From Chitinophagaceae bacterium (GTDB lineage Bacteria; Bacteroidota; Bacteroidia; Chitinophagales; Chitinophagaceae), in assembly GCA_947447465.1 (NCBI GenBank), contig CANFKE010000007.1, positions 51,803 through 115,802 on the forward strand: a stretch of DNA of 64,000 bases, in the 5' to 3' direction. Both the position numbers and the translations under genes were made by a program. Below are positions 9,116 through 18,167 of this stretch, one piece after another (within the stretch, counting starts at the first letter, position 1; the number at the start of each line of letters is the position of its first letter). The notes beneath the pieces were generated by a model. That model saw nothing but the letters and a program-made list of their open reading frames with translations. It ran no database searches and was not told the origin of the DNA.

Positions 9116-9117
9116 TT

Positions 9118-10182
9118 TTATATTCTCTTGTTTCGTTGCATTTGCTGCGCTATGAGTGCCAGCGCGCATGAAGGCAGAGATATAAAAAGTAGTACTATCC
9201 CGAAATGAAACATATTACCAAGAAGTACGGCTAGTGAAATTGTAAGCACATTAACGCCCGTTATTAACCAAGCTGTGGCTGCATGACTCATGCCTGAGTC
9301 CAGAAGATAATAGTGTAGGTGGCGTCTGTCTGCCTTTAAAGGAGATATACCTTTCTTTATTCTTAGTATGAACACGCGTATGGCATCGAATACAGGGTAG
9401 AAAAGGATAGAGAGCATTACAATGAAAGCCGGAGCCGGACTGAATAATACAGGGCTGACCCACATGAACCTGATAAAGAATACTGCGAGAATGAAAATGG
9501 TAAAACCTGACAGCATTGATCCGGTATCGCCCATATAGATCTTGGCGGGGAAGTAGTTGTAGTACAAAAGGCCTGCAGTAGCACCAAGCAAAGAAAAGGA
9601 GATACATGCCTCAACAATGTTGCCGCTGAAAGCAAAGAAAATACCCAATATGCCACAGCACAATATGGACATCATACCCGCCAGCCCATCTATACCATCT
9701 ATGAAGTTGAATACATTGATAAAGAAGGTGCAGCAGAATGTGGTAAGTCCTATGCTCGTCCAGTAGGGTAGTGTGTATATGCCATTGAAGCCATATAGAT
9801 AGGGGATGCGTATGTCGGCAAACTTAACGGTGATGAACGCGGCAATAAATTGCGCCAATAATTTTTTGGATGGCCGCATATTCATAAGATCATCATAGAT
9901 GCCTGTAAAGAATAGAATGACCGTAGAGGTAATAATGACTTCCCAGCCGGTACCAAACTGCTGAATGAAGAAAGGTATTGTAGCAATATAGCCAATAAAA
10001 ACCCCGATGCCTCCCAGGCTGGGTATTTCCTCGCCATGGATCTTGCGGATATTATCTGGAATATCGTAGATCTTCCGTTCCCGGGCAATAAAGATGATCT
10101 TTTTTACGGCGTATAGGCTTACTATAGCAGAGACCACTACAGCTAGCAAATACAATATGTAATCGGGCAATGCAGATAACAT
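9118..10182 (-). CDS. Undecaprenyl-phosphate sugar-1-phosphate transferase, WecA/TagO/MraY family
   Basis: This polytopic membrane enzyme transfers a sugar-1-phosphate, usually GlcNAc-1-phosphate, from a UDP-sugar to undecaprenyl phosphate to begin a surface glycan. The family signature motifs are all visible: the Mg-binding DDLMNMRPSKK, the nucleotide-binding NVFNFIDGIDGLAG, MGDTGSMLSGF, and the cytoplasmic ADRRHLHYYLLDSG. About ten hydrophobic segments fit the family fold, and 354 residues is a normal length. MeaB lies 55 bases upstream on the same strand and an O-antigen ligase-like gene just beyond it, supporting a polysaccharide role. WecA-type rather than MraY is inferred from the HLHYYLLD loop and the absence of neighbouring murein genes. 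Confidence 0.88.
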   Translation of the reverse strand: MLSALPDYILYLLAVVVSAIVSLYAVKKIIFIARERKIYDIPDNIRKIHGEEIPSLGGIGVFIGYIATIPFFIQQFGTGWEVIITSTVILFFTGIYDDLMNMRPSKKLLAQFIAAFITVKFADIRIPYLYGFNGIYTLPYWTSIGLTTFCCTFFINVFNFIDGIDGLAGMMSILCCGILGIFFAFSGNIVEACISFSLLGATAGLLYYNYFPAKIYMGDTGSMLSGFTIFILAVFFIRFMWVSPVLFSPAPAFIVMLSILFYPVFDAIRVFILRIKKGISPLKADRRHLHYYLLDSGMSHAATAWLITGVNVLTISLAVLLGNMFHFGIVLLFISLPSCALALIAQQMQRNKRI

Positions 10183-10237
10183 TATACTGATAACGGTGTT
10201 TGGTATGTATTATTATATTGTTGGTCTATTCTTGTCA

Positions 10238-11176
10238 TTACCGGATATGGTTATTTACTGATCTGTCTAAAAAAGCCTTGGTAAATGCATAAAGATTAAA
10301 ATCGGCTCCAGAGATAGCATTTTTCAGTTCTGACCGCAATTGCTGATAGCTTATACTTTTCATTTGTTGTACCTGCATTAATTGCCAGCTTTTTTCTGTG
10401 AGCAGTTCCAGTCTTTTTTCCGGGAGCTCCTCATTTTCTTTCAGATAAGTAGCTATCGCGTTCGCCAGATCGGCAATGCCTGTATTGTTGGTAGCCACAG
10501 TTTTTATTACCGGTATCTCTTTACCATCTATAGCTTTTTCATGCGCCAGCATGCGCAGGTTCCTGTATAGTGTTTCCGCATTCTCCCTGTCGGCTTTGTT
10601 GACTACGAAAATATTAGCTATTTCCATTATGCCGGCTTTCAGCGTCTGCACTTCGTCACCGGCTTCAGGTACCAGCGCTACAACGGTGCAGTCGGCAAGT
10701 CCGGCTATTTCTACTTCACTTTGTCCCACTCCTACTGTTTCAATGACAATGATATCAAACGGAGCTTCTTTTACGACCTCGGTTATTTCTATGATCTTGG
10801 CACTTAAACCACCCAATGCACCGCGAGATGCGAGCGAGCGGATATATATATGAGGATTAGTGTAAAACTCGCTCATACGGATCCTGTCGCCCAACAATGC
10901 ACCATAATTGAATGGAGAGGAAGGGTCAACAGCAATTACGGCTATCTTTTTATTTTCTTTGAGCCAATGTTGCAGAAGCGCATTGACCATAGTGCTTTTG
11001 CCTGCGCCGGGAGGACCGGTAATACCTACTACCCGTGGCTTCTGATCGCTCGATAGATTGCTCAGCAGCCATTCATATCCTTCCAGATTATTTTCAACGG
11101 CTGTAATGCCTCTTGCCAATGCAAGAAAGCTGCCCGTTTTTATCTCCTCGTGAAGTTGTTTAATATTGTGGCGCAC
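10238..11176 (-). CDS. meaB: Methylmalonyl-CoA mutase-associated GTPase MeaB
   Basis: MeaB is a G3E P-loop GTPase that protects and reloads the B12-dependent methylmalonyl-CoA mutase. Seen here are Walker A GITGPPGAGKST, the family signatures AVDPSSPFNYGALLGDRIRM and RSLASRGALGGLSAKI, the switch/Walker B ETVGVGQSEVEI, and the guanine-specificity NKADR. The length of 312 residues is typical, and the C-terminal helices fit the dimerisation arm. The start codon is GTG. No mutase gene is nearby. The acyl-CoA carboxylase at 3.4-5.0 kb could feed the same propionate route, but that link is inference. It is divergent from the O-antigen ligase-like gene, with overlapping promoter space. Confidence 0.92.
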   Translation of the reverse strand: MRHNIKQLHEEIKTGSFLALARGITAVENNLEGYEWLLSNLSSDQKPRVVGITGPPGAGKSTMVNALLQHWLKENKKIAVIAVDPSSPFNYGALLGDRIRMSEFYTNPHIYIRSLASRGALGGLSAKIIEITEVVKEAPFDIIVIETVGVGQSEVEIAGLADCTVVALVPEAGDEVQTLKAGIMEIANIFVVNKADRENAETLYRNLRMLAHEKAIDGKEIPVIKTVATNNTGIADLANAIATYLKENEELPEKRLELLTEKSWQLMQVQQMKSISYQQLRSELKNAISGADFNLYAFTKAFLDRSVNNHIR

Positions 11177-11206
11177 TAAATTTTGGTTTTGACCGTTACA
11201 GTAATT

Positions 11207-12469
11207 GTGAATAATCTATTGAGCAAAAGTAGTTTTCTAAATAATAAGAAAGTAGATAAGTCTGATATAGCTATTGTTTGTATATTATTGATGGTATCAG
11301 GTTTGCTTATTTCCAGGCTGTTCCTGTCGTTAGGCATGATATTGTTTGGCATCAATGCGTTGTGGAATGTTCCGCCACGCAGATGGATAGAAAGCAAATG
11401 GTGGCTTGCAGGTGTAGCGTGGGTAGCCATGTATGCCATCAGTTATTTCTGGAGTAGCAATAAAGAAGAGTGGGGGGTATTTTTGCAATTGAAGCTACCT
11501 GTAATATTGTTGCCGCTAGCCTTTACATTCTTACCTAGATTTAGTGCCAGACAATTGCAATTATTTACAATCATCACAGCGCTTATGCTGCTGGCAGGGG
11601 CATTTTACAGTGTTTCCTTTCTTGTCTTTGATTATGCTCATTTTATACAGGAATATAATGTATCGCATATGTTACCTACTCCTGTATATCGCGATTATCT
11701 CTGTTTTAGTGTCAGTTGTGCTCTTTTTATTGCCTGGGTTGCATACATATGGCCGCAGCTTTTCAGCGCCGGAATTAAGTGGATAACAGGTATCTGTTGC
11801 GCCTTATTATTTATTTACCTGCATATACTTGCTTCCAAGAGTGGCTTGATAGCCTTGTATATTTTTGCTTTGGGTTATGCCGTATATTCTGTTTTTGCCA
11901 AAAGAAGTATGGCCGGTATTCTGGGTGTTATGGCAATTCCGGTATTTCTATATTGCGCTGTCACCTATATACCTACTCTCAGGGAGCGAAAGGACCATAT
12001 AGTTTATACATGGTACAGGTACATGAGCCAGGATAAGTCGGGCAAGCTGGGCGATCTCTCTCGTATCATGTCTTATGATATTGCTCTAAAAAAGATCGGG
12101 CAGCATCCTCTCACTGGGGTGGGTACGGGTGATATGCTGGATGTTATGAAAGAGGGATATGCCCAATATTATCCAGATGTAAAAGATGATATCAATAAAT
12201 TGATACCTCATAACCAGATACTCACAGTAGCACTGGGTTGTGGTATTCCTGCTATGCTGATCTTTGTGGGATGGGTATTGATGCCTTTGTTCTATAAAGG
12301 TACTAAACGTGATAAGTTCTTTCTTTCGATCACGTGGCTTATGTTATTGTTGATGCTGTTCATAGAGCCTTTTTTGGAAAGCCAGTTTGGCGTGTTCATC
12401 TATCTCTTTTTTCTGCTGATGATCATGCATATAATGGTAGCACCTGAGAAAAATATAGTGAAAGTCTAA
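11207..12469 (+). CDS. O-antigen ligase/polymerase-like membrane protein (Wzy_C type)
   Basis: The protein has around eleven hydrophobic segments and, late in the chain, the family's extracytoplasmic loop followed by IPHNQILTVALGCGIPAMLIF, the conserved HN(x)ylq-like motif of O-antigen ligases and polymerases. HPLTGVGTGDMLD just before it is also typical. Such proteins join undecaprenyl-linked glycan to an acceptor or polymerise repeat units. The start is uncertain: the ORF track uses TTG 11183, I prefer GTG 11207, and ATG 11291 is possible and would still keep the second hydrophobic stretch. It diverges from meaB and is near the WecA-like gene, consistent with surface glycan synthesis. Confidence 0.8.
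   Translation: MNNLLSKSSFLNNKKVDKSDIAIVCILLMVSGLLISRLFLSLGMILFGINALWNVPPRRWIESKWWLAGVAWVAMYAISYFWSSNKEEWGVFLQLKLPVILLPLAFTFLPRFSARQLQLFTIITALMLLAGAFYSVSFLVFDYAHFIQEYNVSHMLPTPVYRDYLCFSVSCALFIAWVAYIWPQLFSAGIKWITGICCALLFIYLHILASKSGLIALYIFALGYAVYSVFAKRSMAGILGVMAIPVFLYCAVTYIPTLRERKDHIVYTWYRYMSQDKSGKLGDLSRIMSYDIALKKIGQHPLTGVGTGDMLDVMKEGYAQYYPDVKDDINKLIPHNQILTVALGCGIPAMLIFVGWVLMPLFYKGTKRDKFFLSITWLMLLLMLFIEPFLESQFGVFIYLFFLLMIMHIMVAPEKNIVKV
11224..11231 (-). promoter_or_regulatory. -7 promoter element for meaB (inside the divergent gene's 5' end)
   Basis: Read on the minus strand this is TACTTTTG, an exact TAnnTTTG, giving a meaB leader of about 40 bases. It overlaps the start region of the O-antigen ligase-like gene. 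Confidence 0.4.
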
Positions 12470-12480
12470 AGATGTGCGTG

Positions 12481-12816
12481 TCAGATACCCGTTATTTCTA
12501 TTAATCCAATGATGTTATTATTAAGCTCATCTATCGCGTCGGGAGACAAATGTACTTCTGTGTGCATGTCTGCATCCACATGGTTTACTGCATGTTTACT
12601 CAGATAGTCTTTGATCACATGAAAGCGGATGATACATGCGGCCCTGTCGGCATGTCTTAACTTTTGGACTGGCTTTTGAGCAATGAAAGCATCATCAATG
12701 ATCGGGTAAAAAACCGGTTCTTTAATAAGTCTTGCCGGGAAACGTGTCCAGCCTGATCTTATGATCCATGCTAATTCGTTTGATCCTACGGGGCGATATA
12801 GTGTTTGCAGTTCCAT
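12481..12816 (-). CDS. Small conserved cytoplasmic protein of the ADP-ribosylation/crystallin J1-labelled type
   Basis: I place the start at the internal ATG 12816, giving MELQTLYRPVGSNELAWI; the eight residues before it in the ORF track look non-genuine. The sequence RPVGxxEL...SGWTRFPARL...EPVFYPIIDDAFIAQ matches the pattern of a widespread about 110-residue bacterial family that databases often label ADP-ribosylation/crystallin J1, although no ADP-ribosyl hydrolase domain is present at this size. Function is unknown. It ends 11 bases from the convergent membrane protein gene and appears monocistronic. Confidence 0.7.
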   Translation of the reverse strand: MELQTLYRPVGSNELAWIIRSGWTRFPARLIKEPVFYPIIDDAFIAQKPVQKLRHADRAACIIRFHVIKDYLSKHAVNHVDADMHTEVHLSPDAIDELNNNIIGLIEITGI

Positions 12817-13082
12817 AGCACAATTCTTTACGTCTGTCAATAAAATAGATTACTCATTTTTAAAACGCGATTCCGCTGAAAGTATTACTGAGCGCGTTTC
12901 CTGATACAATGATACTATGCATAGAATCGAGCAATACAATTTTGTTTACCAACGGTCGAAAAAGTTTATGAACGGTAGAATTATGTCGTTGATCAACAAA
13001 GAAGGGAATAAAATGTGAATGTGTAGATGAGGGCCCATTTGAAATGATACGCAAATTATTCTACTACATCTTATAAATAAGT

Positions 13083-13118
13083 AACGGCTAAATGGGTCTC
13101 ACATTTAGCCGTTTTCTT
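13083..13118. terminator. Terminator downstream of the DegP gene
   Basis: AACGGCTAAATG pairs perfectly with CATTTAGCCGTT around a 7-base loop. It is immediately downstream of the minus-strand protease stop. The better T tract is on the plus strand, where I find no gene ending, so it is probably read from the minus strand despite the weak tail. Confidence 0.65.
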
Positions 13119-13135
13119 GTTTATATGATGATCAA

Positions 13136-14605
13136 TTATTGCTGTCCGCCGGTGGCATCAGCATTATTGAGGTTGTAGTAATAGCGGCCCTGATATCCGG
13201 GTTGAAAACCTGAGATCTGCAGCATTTTATTATTGTTGACAATAGCTTCAATATCCGCTACGCTGGCTACAGGAGCATCATTTATATTAGTGATCACAAA
13301 GCCTTTGTGTATTTGTGTTCTAGCTAGTTTGCCTTTGCCTACATCAGTGATCATCACACCTCCTTCTATACCATATTGCTGGCGTTCTGCACTGGTTAAA
13401 GCTCTGAAGGAAGCACCCAGAATGCTGGTGGGTACAACCGCTTTATTCAGCTTAACGCTTACTGTCATTGGTTTCCCATCGCGGAGGAATGTTACTGAAA
13501 CATTGTCTCCGGGAGTATAGCGGGCTATCTGCTCTTGTAATTGCGGTTGGTTACTTACGGTCTGTCCGTTTACTTTGGTGATCAGGTCACCTTTTGTAAT
13601 GCCGGCTGCCGCTGCGCCACTGCCGGGGAGAACATTCCGAACATAGATACCTTCATTTCTATCTAATCCAAGCTCTTTTAACTGCTCCGGAGTAGCTGTT
13701 TTATTGTCGAGATATTCAATGCCCATGTATGCCCTTTGCACAGAACCAAATTTCATGAGGTCGTTGGCTACTTTACGGACAATATTTACCGGTATGGCAT
13801 AAGAGTAACCTGCATAGGAGCCTGTAGGTGATGCTATGGCAGAGTTGATGCCAATGAGCTGACCGGCAGTATTAACGAGTGCACCGCCACTGTTGCCCGG
13901 GTTTACTGCTGCATCGGTCTGGATAAATGATTCTATCGCAGATTCAGATTGTTGTTTGTTGATGCCCAGAGAGCGGCCTTTGGCACTGACAATACCTGCT
14001 GTAACAGTCGCATCGAGTGACAGAGGATATCCTACCGCCAATACCCATTGCCCCAACTTTACGTTATCTGAGTTGCCCAGTTCCATATAGGGCAAATTGT
14101 TTTCACCATCTACCTTCAGTATTGCCAGGTCTGTTGAAGGGTCTTTGGCTACTACTTTCGCCTTGGTAGTATAGCGATCATTAAAGGTGACTGCTACTTC
14201 ATCTCCGTTAGCTACAACGTGGTTATTGGTCACTATATAGCCATCAGGTGATATTACTACTCCTGAACCTGCTTCTACCTGCGATGGTATGAAATATTGG
14301 CGAGGACCAAACAGTTGGCTGTAAATATCGTTTGCATTATTGTCAACAATAGTACGTGCTTTAGTAGTTGTTTTTACATGTACTACTGCTTTTACTGAGG
14401 CCGCCGCCGCGGCTTCGAAGTTAACACCTGCATTCATTGCAGCAGCACTACCATCGGAAGTGTAAGATGCATAATTGACAGGTAATGAGTGGTCTGGTCT
14501 TTCAGTAAGAAACGGGACTTTGTGTTGAAAGTGGGCTGCAACGAAAAATGTCATTACAGACGTGAATGCAGCTGTTAAAATGACGGGGAACAATTTTGTT
14601 TTCAT
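13136..14605 (-). CDS. Periplasmic serine protease/chaperone, DegP/HtrA (Do) family
   Basis: DegP-type proteases degrade or refold damaged envelope proteins. The 489 residues comprise an N-terminal signal anchor (1-25), a trypsin-like S1C domain with the triad His129 (IVTNNHVV), Asp159 (DPSTDLAIL) and Ser239 (NPGNSGGAL), a first PDZ domain at about 285-385 (GIYVRNVLPGSGAAAAGITKGDLITKVNG) and a second, more divergent PDZ at about 390-475. All catalytic residues are intact. It is transcribed alone with an upstream -7 element and downstream hairpin, as expected for a stress-inducible envelope protease. Gene name degP/htrA is by family; orthology to a specific paralog is not certain. Confidence 0.93.
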   Translation of the reverse strand: MKTKLFPVILTAAFTSVMTFFVAAHFQHKVPFLTERPDHSLPVNYASYTSDGSAAAMNAGVNFEAAAAASVKAVVHVKTTTKARTIVDNNANDIYSQLFGPRQYFIPSQVEAGSGVVISPDGYIVTNNHVVANGDEVAVTFNDRYTTKAKVVAKDPSTDLAILKVDGENNLPYMELGNSDNVKLGQWVLAVGYPLSLDATVTAGIVSAKGRSLGINKQQSESAIESFIQTDAAVNPGNSGGALVNTAGQLIGINSAIASPTGSYAGYSYAIPVNIVRKVANDLMKFGSVQRAYMGIEYLDNKTATPEQLKELGLDRNEGIYVRNVLPGSGAAAAGITKGDLITKVNGQTVSNQPQLQEQIARYTPGDNVSVTFLRDGKPMTVSVKLNKAVVPTSILGASFRALTSAERQQYGIEGGVMITDVGKGKLARTQIHKGFVITNINDAPVASVADIEAIVNNNKMLQISGFQPGYQGRYYYNLNNADATGGQQ

Positions 14606-14642
14606 CGCTTTGTTTTGATTTTATGTTTCGTGGTTATTACCT

Positions 14643-14650
14643 CAAATTTA
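14643..14650 (-). promoter_or_regulatory. -7 promoter element for the DegP gene
   Basis: On the minus strand this reads TAAATTTG, an exact TAnnTTTG, 37 bases before the ATG, giving a leader of about 30 bases. Confidence 0.45.
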
Positions 14651-14896
14651 TTACCCATGTAGTTTATAAAAATGTTAAAAGGGTATGCGTTCATGTGTTT
14701 TAATAAACCGTTAGGAATTGACCAAACGATCTTAAATGTTGTTTCCCCTGAATGATTCGCCTCAATATGGTAGGCATGGCATCTGGACAATTAAGCATTT
14801 AGTATCTGCTTATCATTGTCTGTTAAGAAATGTTTAAATAGTTATTGTTTAAATAAAAGTGACATTAATCATCTGATTAAATCAACTATTTAATTC

Positions 14897-14904
14897 TAAA
14901 TTTG
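14897..14904 (+). promoter_or_regulatory. -7 promoter element for the TetR-led efflux operon
   Basis: TAAATTTG is an exact TAnnTTTG ending 10 bases before the ATG of the TetR gene, so the leader would be only a few bases long. It overlaps an AT-rich stretch where autoregulation would be expected, though I see no clear palindrome. Confidence 0.5.
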
Positions 14905-14914
14905 CTGTGTTAAC

Positions 14915-15538
14915 ATGAATGATAAAGATAACATAGCAAAGAGCGAGAGTACCGAGCAGAAGATAAAGGAAGCGGCAAGGCGTGTGTTCACCAGTAAGGG
15001 ATATGCGGGTACGCGTACTCGCGATATTGCAGAGGAAAGTGGCTACAATCTGGCGCTCATCAATTATTATTTCAGGAGTAAGGAAAAGCTCTTTGAGATA
15101 ATAATGATGGAAAATCTGCAGTTGTTCATTGGTAGTATCATAGGCATGTTGAATAATGAAGCTACCAGCCTTGACGAAAAAATTGATCAATTGGTTACCT
15201 ACTATGTGGACATGTTGATGGTAAATCCCGGTATTCCTGTTTTCATACTGAATTTGGTGAATAACAATCCGAGCGCCCTATTTGAAGGTGTTTTGGGCGG
15301 CAATACGGTCTCTGATACTGTTTTTGCGACGCAGTTCAAAGAGCAGATGAAAAAGAAGAAACTAACGATACATCCATTGCATTTATTTATGAATATAGTT
15401 TCTTTAACGGTCTTTCCATTTGCCTCGGCACCAATGATCAAAGCTAAAAACGGGATAAGTGATGAGGAATATAATCAACTGATGCTGGAACGGAAGATAC
15501 TTATTCCTAAATGGATAAAGGTGATGATGGATATGTAG
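14915..15538 (+). CDS. TetR/AcrR family transcriptional regulator of the downstream efflux operon
   Basis: The N-terminal 60 residues form a TetR-type helix-turn-helix: KIKEAARRVFTSKGYAGTRTRDIAEESGYNLALINYYFRSKEKLFEIIM, with the characteristic YYFxSKExLF end. The remaining 140 residues are the variable ligand-binding and dimerisation helices. It is first in a same-strand row with TolC, HlyD-like, permease and ATPase genes (57 bases to the TolC gene), an arrangement typical of a local repressor of drug or toxic-lipid export. The ligand is unknown. Confidence 0.92.
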   Translation: MNDKDNIAKSESTEQKIKEAARRVFTSKGYAGTRTRDIAEESGYNLALINYYFRSKEKLFEIIMMENLQLFIGSIIGMLNNEATSLDEKIDQLVTYYVDMLMVNPGIPVFILNLVNNNPSALFEGVLGGNTVSDTVFATQFKEQMKKKKLTIHPLHLFMNIVSLTVFPFASAPMIKAKNGISDEEYNQLMLERKILIPKWIKVMMDM

Positions 15539-15594
15539 GGTGTATGATCATAAATAGTAGTAAAAGAATAGAATAACAAAAAGAACAGAGCAAC

Positions 15595-16911
15595 ATGTTT
15601 AAGCGAATACTAATGACATTGATAATGATCGCTATGACGGTGTCAGCATCAATAGGGCAGGTAGCTTTCAGCTCGGTAGAAGAGGTATGGAAGTATGCAG
15701 ACGATCATAACCTGACCATAAGACTGGCTAAGTATGAAGCCACAAAATCGGGACTTGCACATAAGCAATCTGTAGGTGCATTGCTTCCCTCTGTGAGTGC
15801 ATCAGGTAGTTATACAGATAACCTTTCCCTGCAGACTACCTTATTGCCGGGTGTTATCATTGGCAAACCGGAGGGTACGTATGTCCCTGTACAATTTGGT
15901 CAGCAATATATATATGCTGCCGGAGTTACCGCGCAGATGGATGTGCTGAATTTGCAGACCTGGTTCAATGTACGGGCAGCTAAGATCAGCGCTAATATGA
16001 GCAAAGATTCACTGGCTAACACTCGTAAAAATATTTACCAGCAATTGGCTACACAATACTATTCTGTACTGTTAATGACCGAGGCCGCTAGACTGGCGGC
16101 TATTAGCGAATCTATTGCCGATTCTGTCCTTACATCAGTCACCAACAAGTATAATGCAGGTACAATTAGTAAAGGCACTGTTGATGTGGCTAAGATCAAT
16201 CTGGCAAGAGCACAGCAAACAAGTATTACATCGCAATATCAGATACAGACCGCTAAGAATAACTTGAAAGCGCTGCTGGATATGTCTTTGAGTGATTCGC
16301 TCAGTATTACCGGCACATTGCAGAAAGAGATGGACAGGTCTGATGAGGGATTTAAAGATGATCCGTCGGTGAAGCTGGCATACGGTGCACTGCAGATAAG
16401 CATTAGTCAATATAAGGCATCGAACAGTTCATTTTTGCCAACAGTGTCTGTACTCTACAGTAATACCAGGCAGCAAAACGATAATAAGTATGAGCCATTC
16501 AGTAGTAAAGGACCGGAGTGGTATCCTGCGCAGTATTGGTCATTGAAGGCATCTTGGAACTTATTCAATGGTGGAACCAGATATTTTCAGTCGAGAAGAA
16601 GTAAAATAACCATTGATGAACGTAGGCTGCAATATGAAAATGCACAAAAGCAGTCCGTGATCAATGATGAAAATCTGAAACTGAATTACAGGAAGACAGT
16701 GGCATTATTATCAAAGACCACAGATGTGATGCAATTGTCGTTGGATAATTATACCCATGTCTCCAATAAATATACTGAGGGTATATCCTCATTGGATGAT
16801 AAATTGAATGCTTTTTCAGATTACATCAATTATCAGAATCAATACCTGAATAGTTTGTCTGATATGCTGGTACAACTATATCAGGTAAAGGTCAGACAAT
16901 TAGAATTATAG
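15595..16911 (+). CDS. TolC family outer-membrane efflux protein
   Basis: A signal peptide (MFKRILMTLIMIAMTVSASIGQ) precedes a 415-residue chain with the duplicated helical pattern of the outer membrane efflux protein family, for example FNVRAAKISANMSKDSLANTRKNIYQQLATQYYSVLLMTEAARLA and later LKASWNLFNGGTRYFQSRRSKITIDERRLQYENAQ. These proteins form a trimeric outer-membrane and periplasmic channel. It precedes the adaptor by 60 bases (to ATG 16972) and is the exit duct of this operon. Confidence 0.92.
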   Translation: MFKRILMTLIMIAMTVSASIGQVAFSSVEEVWKYADDHNLTIRLAKYEATKSGLAHKQSVGALLPSVSASGSYTDNLSLQTTLLPGVIIGKPEGTYVPVQFGQQYIYAAGVTAQMDVLNLQTWFNVRAAKISANMSKDSLANTRKNIYQQLATQYYSVLLMTEAARLAAISESIADSVLTSVTNKYNAGTISKGTVDVAKINLARAQQTSITSQYQIQTAKNNLKALLDMSLSDSLSITGTLQKEMDRSDEGFKDDPSVKLAYGALQISISQYKASNSSFLPTVSVLYSNTRQQNDNKYEPFSSKGPEWYPAQYWSLKASWNLFNGGTRYFQSRRSKITIDERRLQYENAQKQSVINDENLKLNYRKTVALLSKTTDVMQLSLDNYTHVSNKYTEGISSLDDKLNAFSDYINYQNQYLNSLSDMLVQLYQVKVRQLEL

Positions 16912-16971
16912 CAGGGATAGGTGATGACCATATCCATTGAATTAGTCTTTATTTTTTTAGAATTGTATATT

Positions 16972-18105
16972 ATGAAAACCAAGCAGCAACTAGTTTTTTC
17001 AAAGATCGTGACAGGTATTTCATTGCCTGCTCTGGCTATATTTTTTGTTACGTCGTGCAAGCCCAAGTATGATGAGTTTATGCCGAAGACAGGTCCCGTG
17101 ACAGAGGCTGTGTTCGCATCAGGTAGTATAGAGCCTAAAGATGCCTATACTCTTACGTCCATATCTGACGGATTTGTGGTGAAAAGTTATGTGACCGAAA
17201 ATGATCTGGTAAAAGACGGCCAGTTATTATTCTCGCTCGATAACAGACAACAAAATACACAGGTGCAGATAGCTCAAAATAATCTGCAATTTGCGGCAAT
17301 AGGTGCCAGTGCCGATAATTCGCCACAGCTATTGCAGGCTAAGGCGCAAATAGACGCCGCAAGAGCCAAGAAGGTAACTGACTCAGTTACTTTGGCAAGG
17401 TATGAGCGATTACTGATCACCAATTCTGTTTCAAAGCAGGATGTGGACAATGCGAGATTTAACTATCAGTCATCATTGAGTAATTACAATTCGGCGGTAG
17501 AGAACTTCAGAGTGACCGCTAATAAAGTAAAACAAGATCTTGCCAATACTAAGGCACAGTTGCAGAATGCGCAGGCGGGTAACCAGTTTTACGAACTCAA
17601 GGCCATAGGCATAAGTAAAGTATATCAGATATTCAAAAAACAGGGTGATCTGGTAAAGCGAGGCGATCAGGTCGCACAGTTGGGAAATCCTGATTCAATT
17701 GTCATTAACCTTGACATTGATGAGGGGAGTATAGCAAAAGTAAAAGTTGGTCAGCAGGTGTTGGTGGAACTGAATACTCAAAAGAATAAGACCTATGAAG
17801 CTACTATAAGTAAACTATATCCGCACTTTAATGAAACATCTCAGTCATATAAAGTGGAAGCAAAATTTGTGAATGAATTATCGGGTCTGATTCCGGGCAC
17901 CCAACTGCAGGCAAACATCATTACCAATAAGAAAGAAAATGCATTGTTGATACCTCATACTTATGTATTGCAGGGCAATAAGGTACAAGTGCAACATGGT
18001 GGTAAGATAGATACTGTTACCATTGCAACCGGGATAGTCTCTGATGAATGGATAGAGGTATTGAGTGGTATCACCGCCAATGATAAGTTGATGAAATTGA
18101 AGTAG
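16972..18105 (+). CDS. HlyD/MacA-type periplasmic adaptor lipoprotein
   Basis: I use ATG 16972 (MKTKQQLVFSKIVTG) instead of the upstream start at 16921, since it yields a normal signal peptide with a lipobox near FVTSC, making this an inner- or outer-leaflet-anchored lipoprotein. The order is beta-barrel/lipoyl segment (SDGFVVKSYVTENDLVKDGQLLFSLD), a long alpha hairpin with coiled-coil character (about 90-190), the returning lipoyl half (KKQGDLVKRGDQVAQLGNPDSI), and a membrane-proximal domain ending in VTIATGIVSDEWIEVLSGI. The role is to bridge the ABC permease to the TolC channel. Confidence 0.9.
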   Translation: MKTKQQLVFSKIVTGISLPALAIFFVTSCKPKYDEFMPKTGPVTEAVFASGSIEPKDAYTLTSISDGFVVKSYVTENDLVKDGQLLFSLDNRQQNTQVQIAQNNLQFAAIGASADNSPQLLQAKAQIDAARAKKVTDSVTLARYERLLITNSVSKQDVDNARFNYQSSLSNYNSAVENFRVTANKVKQDLANTKAQLQNAQAGNQFYELKAIGISKVYQIFKKQGDLVKRGDQVAQLGNPDSIVINLDIDEGSIAKVKVGQQVLVELNTQKNKTYEATISKLYPHFNETSQSYKVEAKFVNELSGLIPGTQLQANIITNKKENALLIPHTYVLQGNKVQVQHGGKIDTVTIATGIVSDEWIEVLSGITANDKLMKLK

Positions 18106-18167
18106 TGTATTTCAATAATTCGGGGTAACCTAACTATTCATTCTTTCTTGAGTATTAAAATAATAAA

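Noticed and set aside
12860-13054. 64-residue minus-strand ORF
   Set aside because: Composition is not protein-like, no ribosome binding site or family is seen, and it sits in a spacer between genes.
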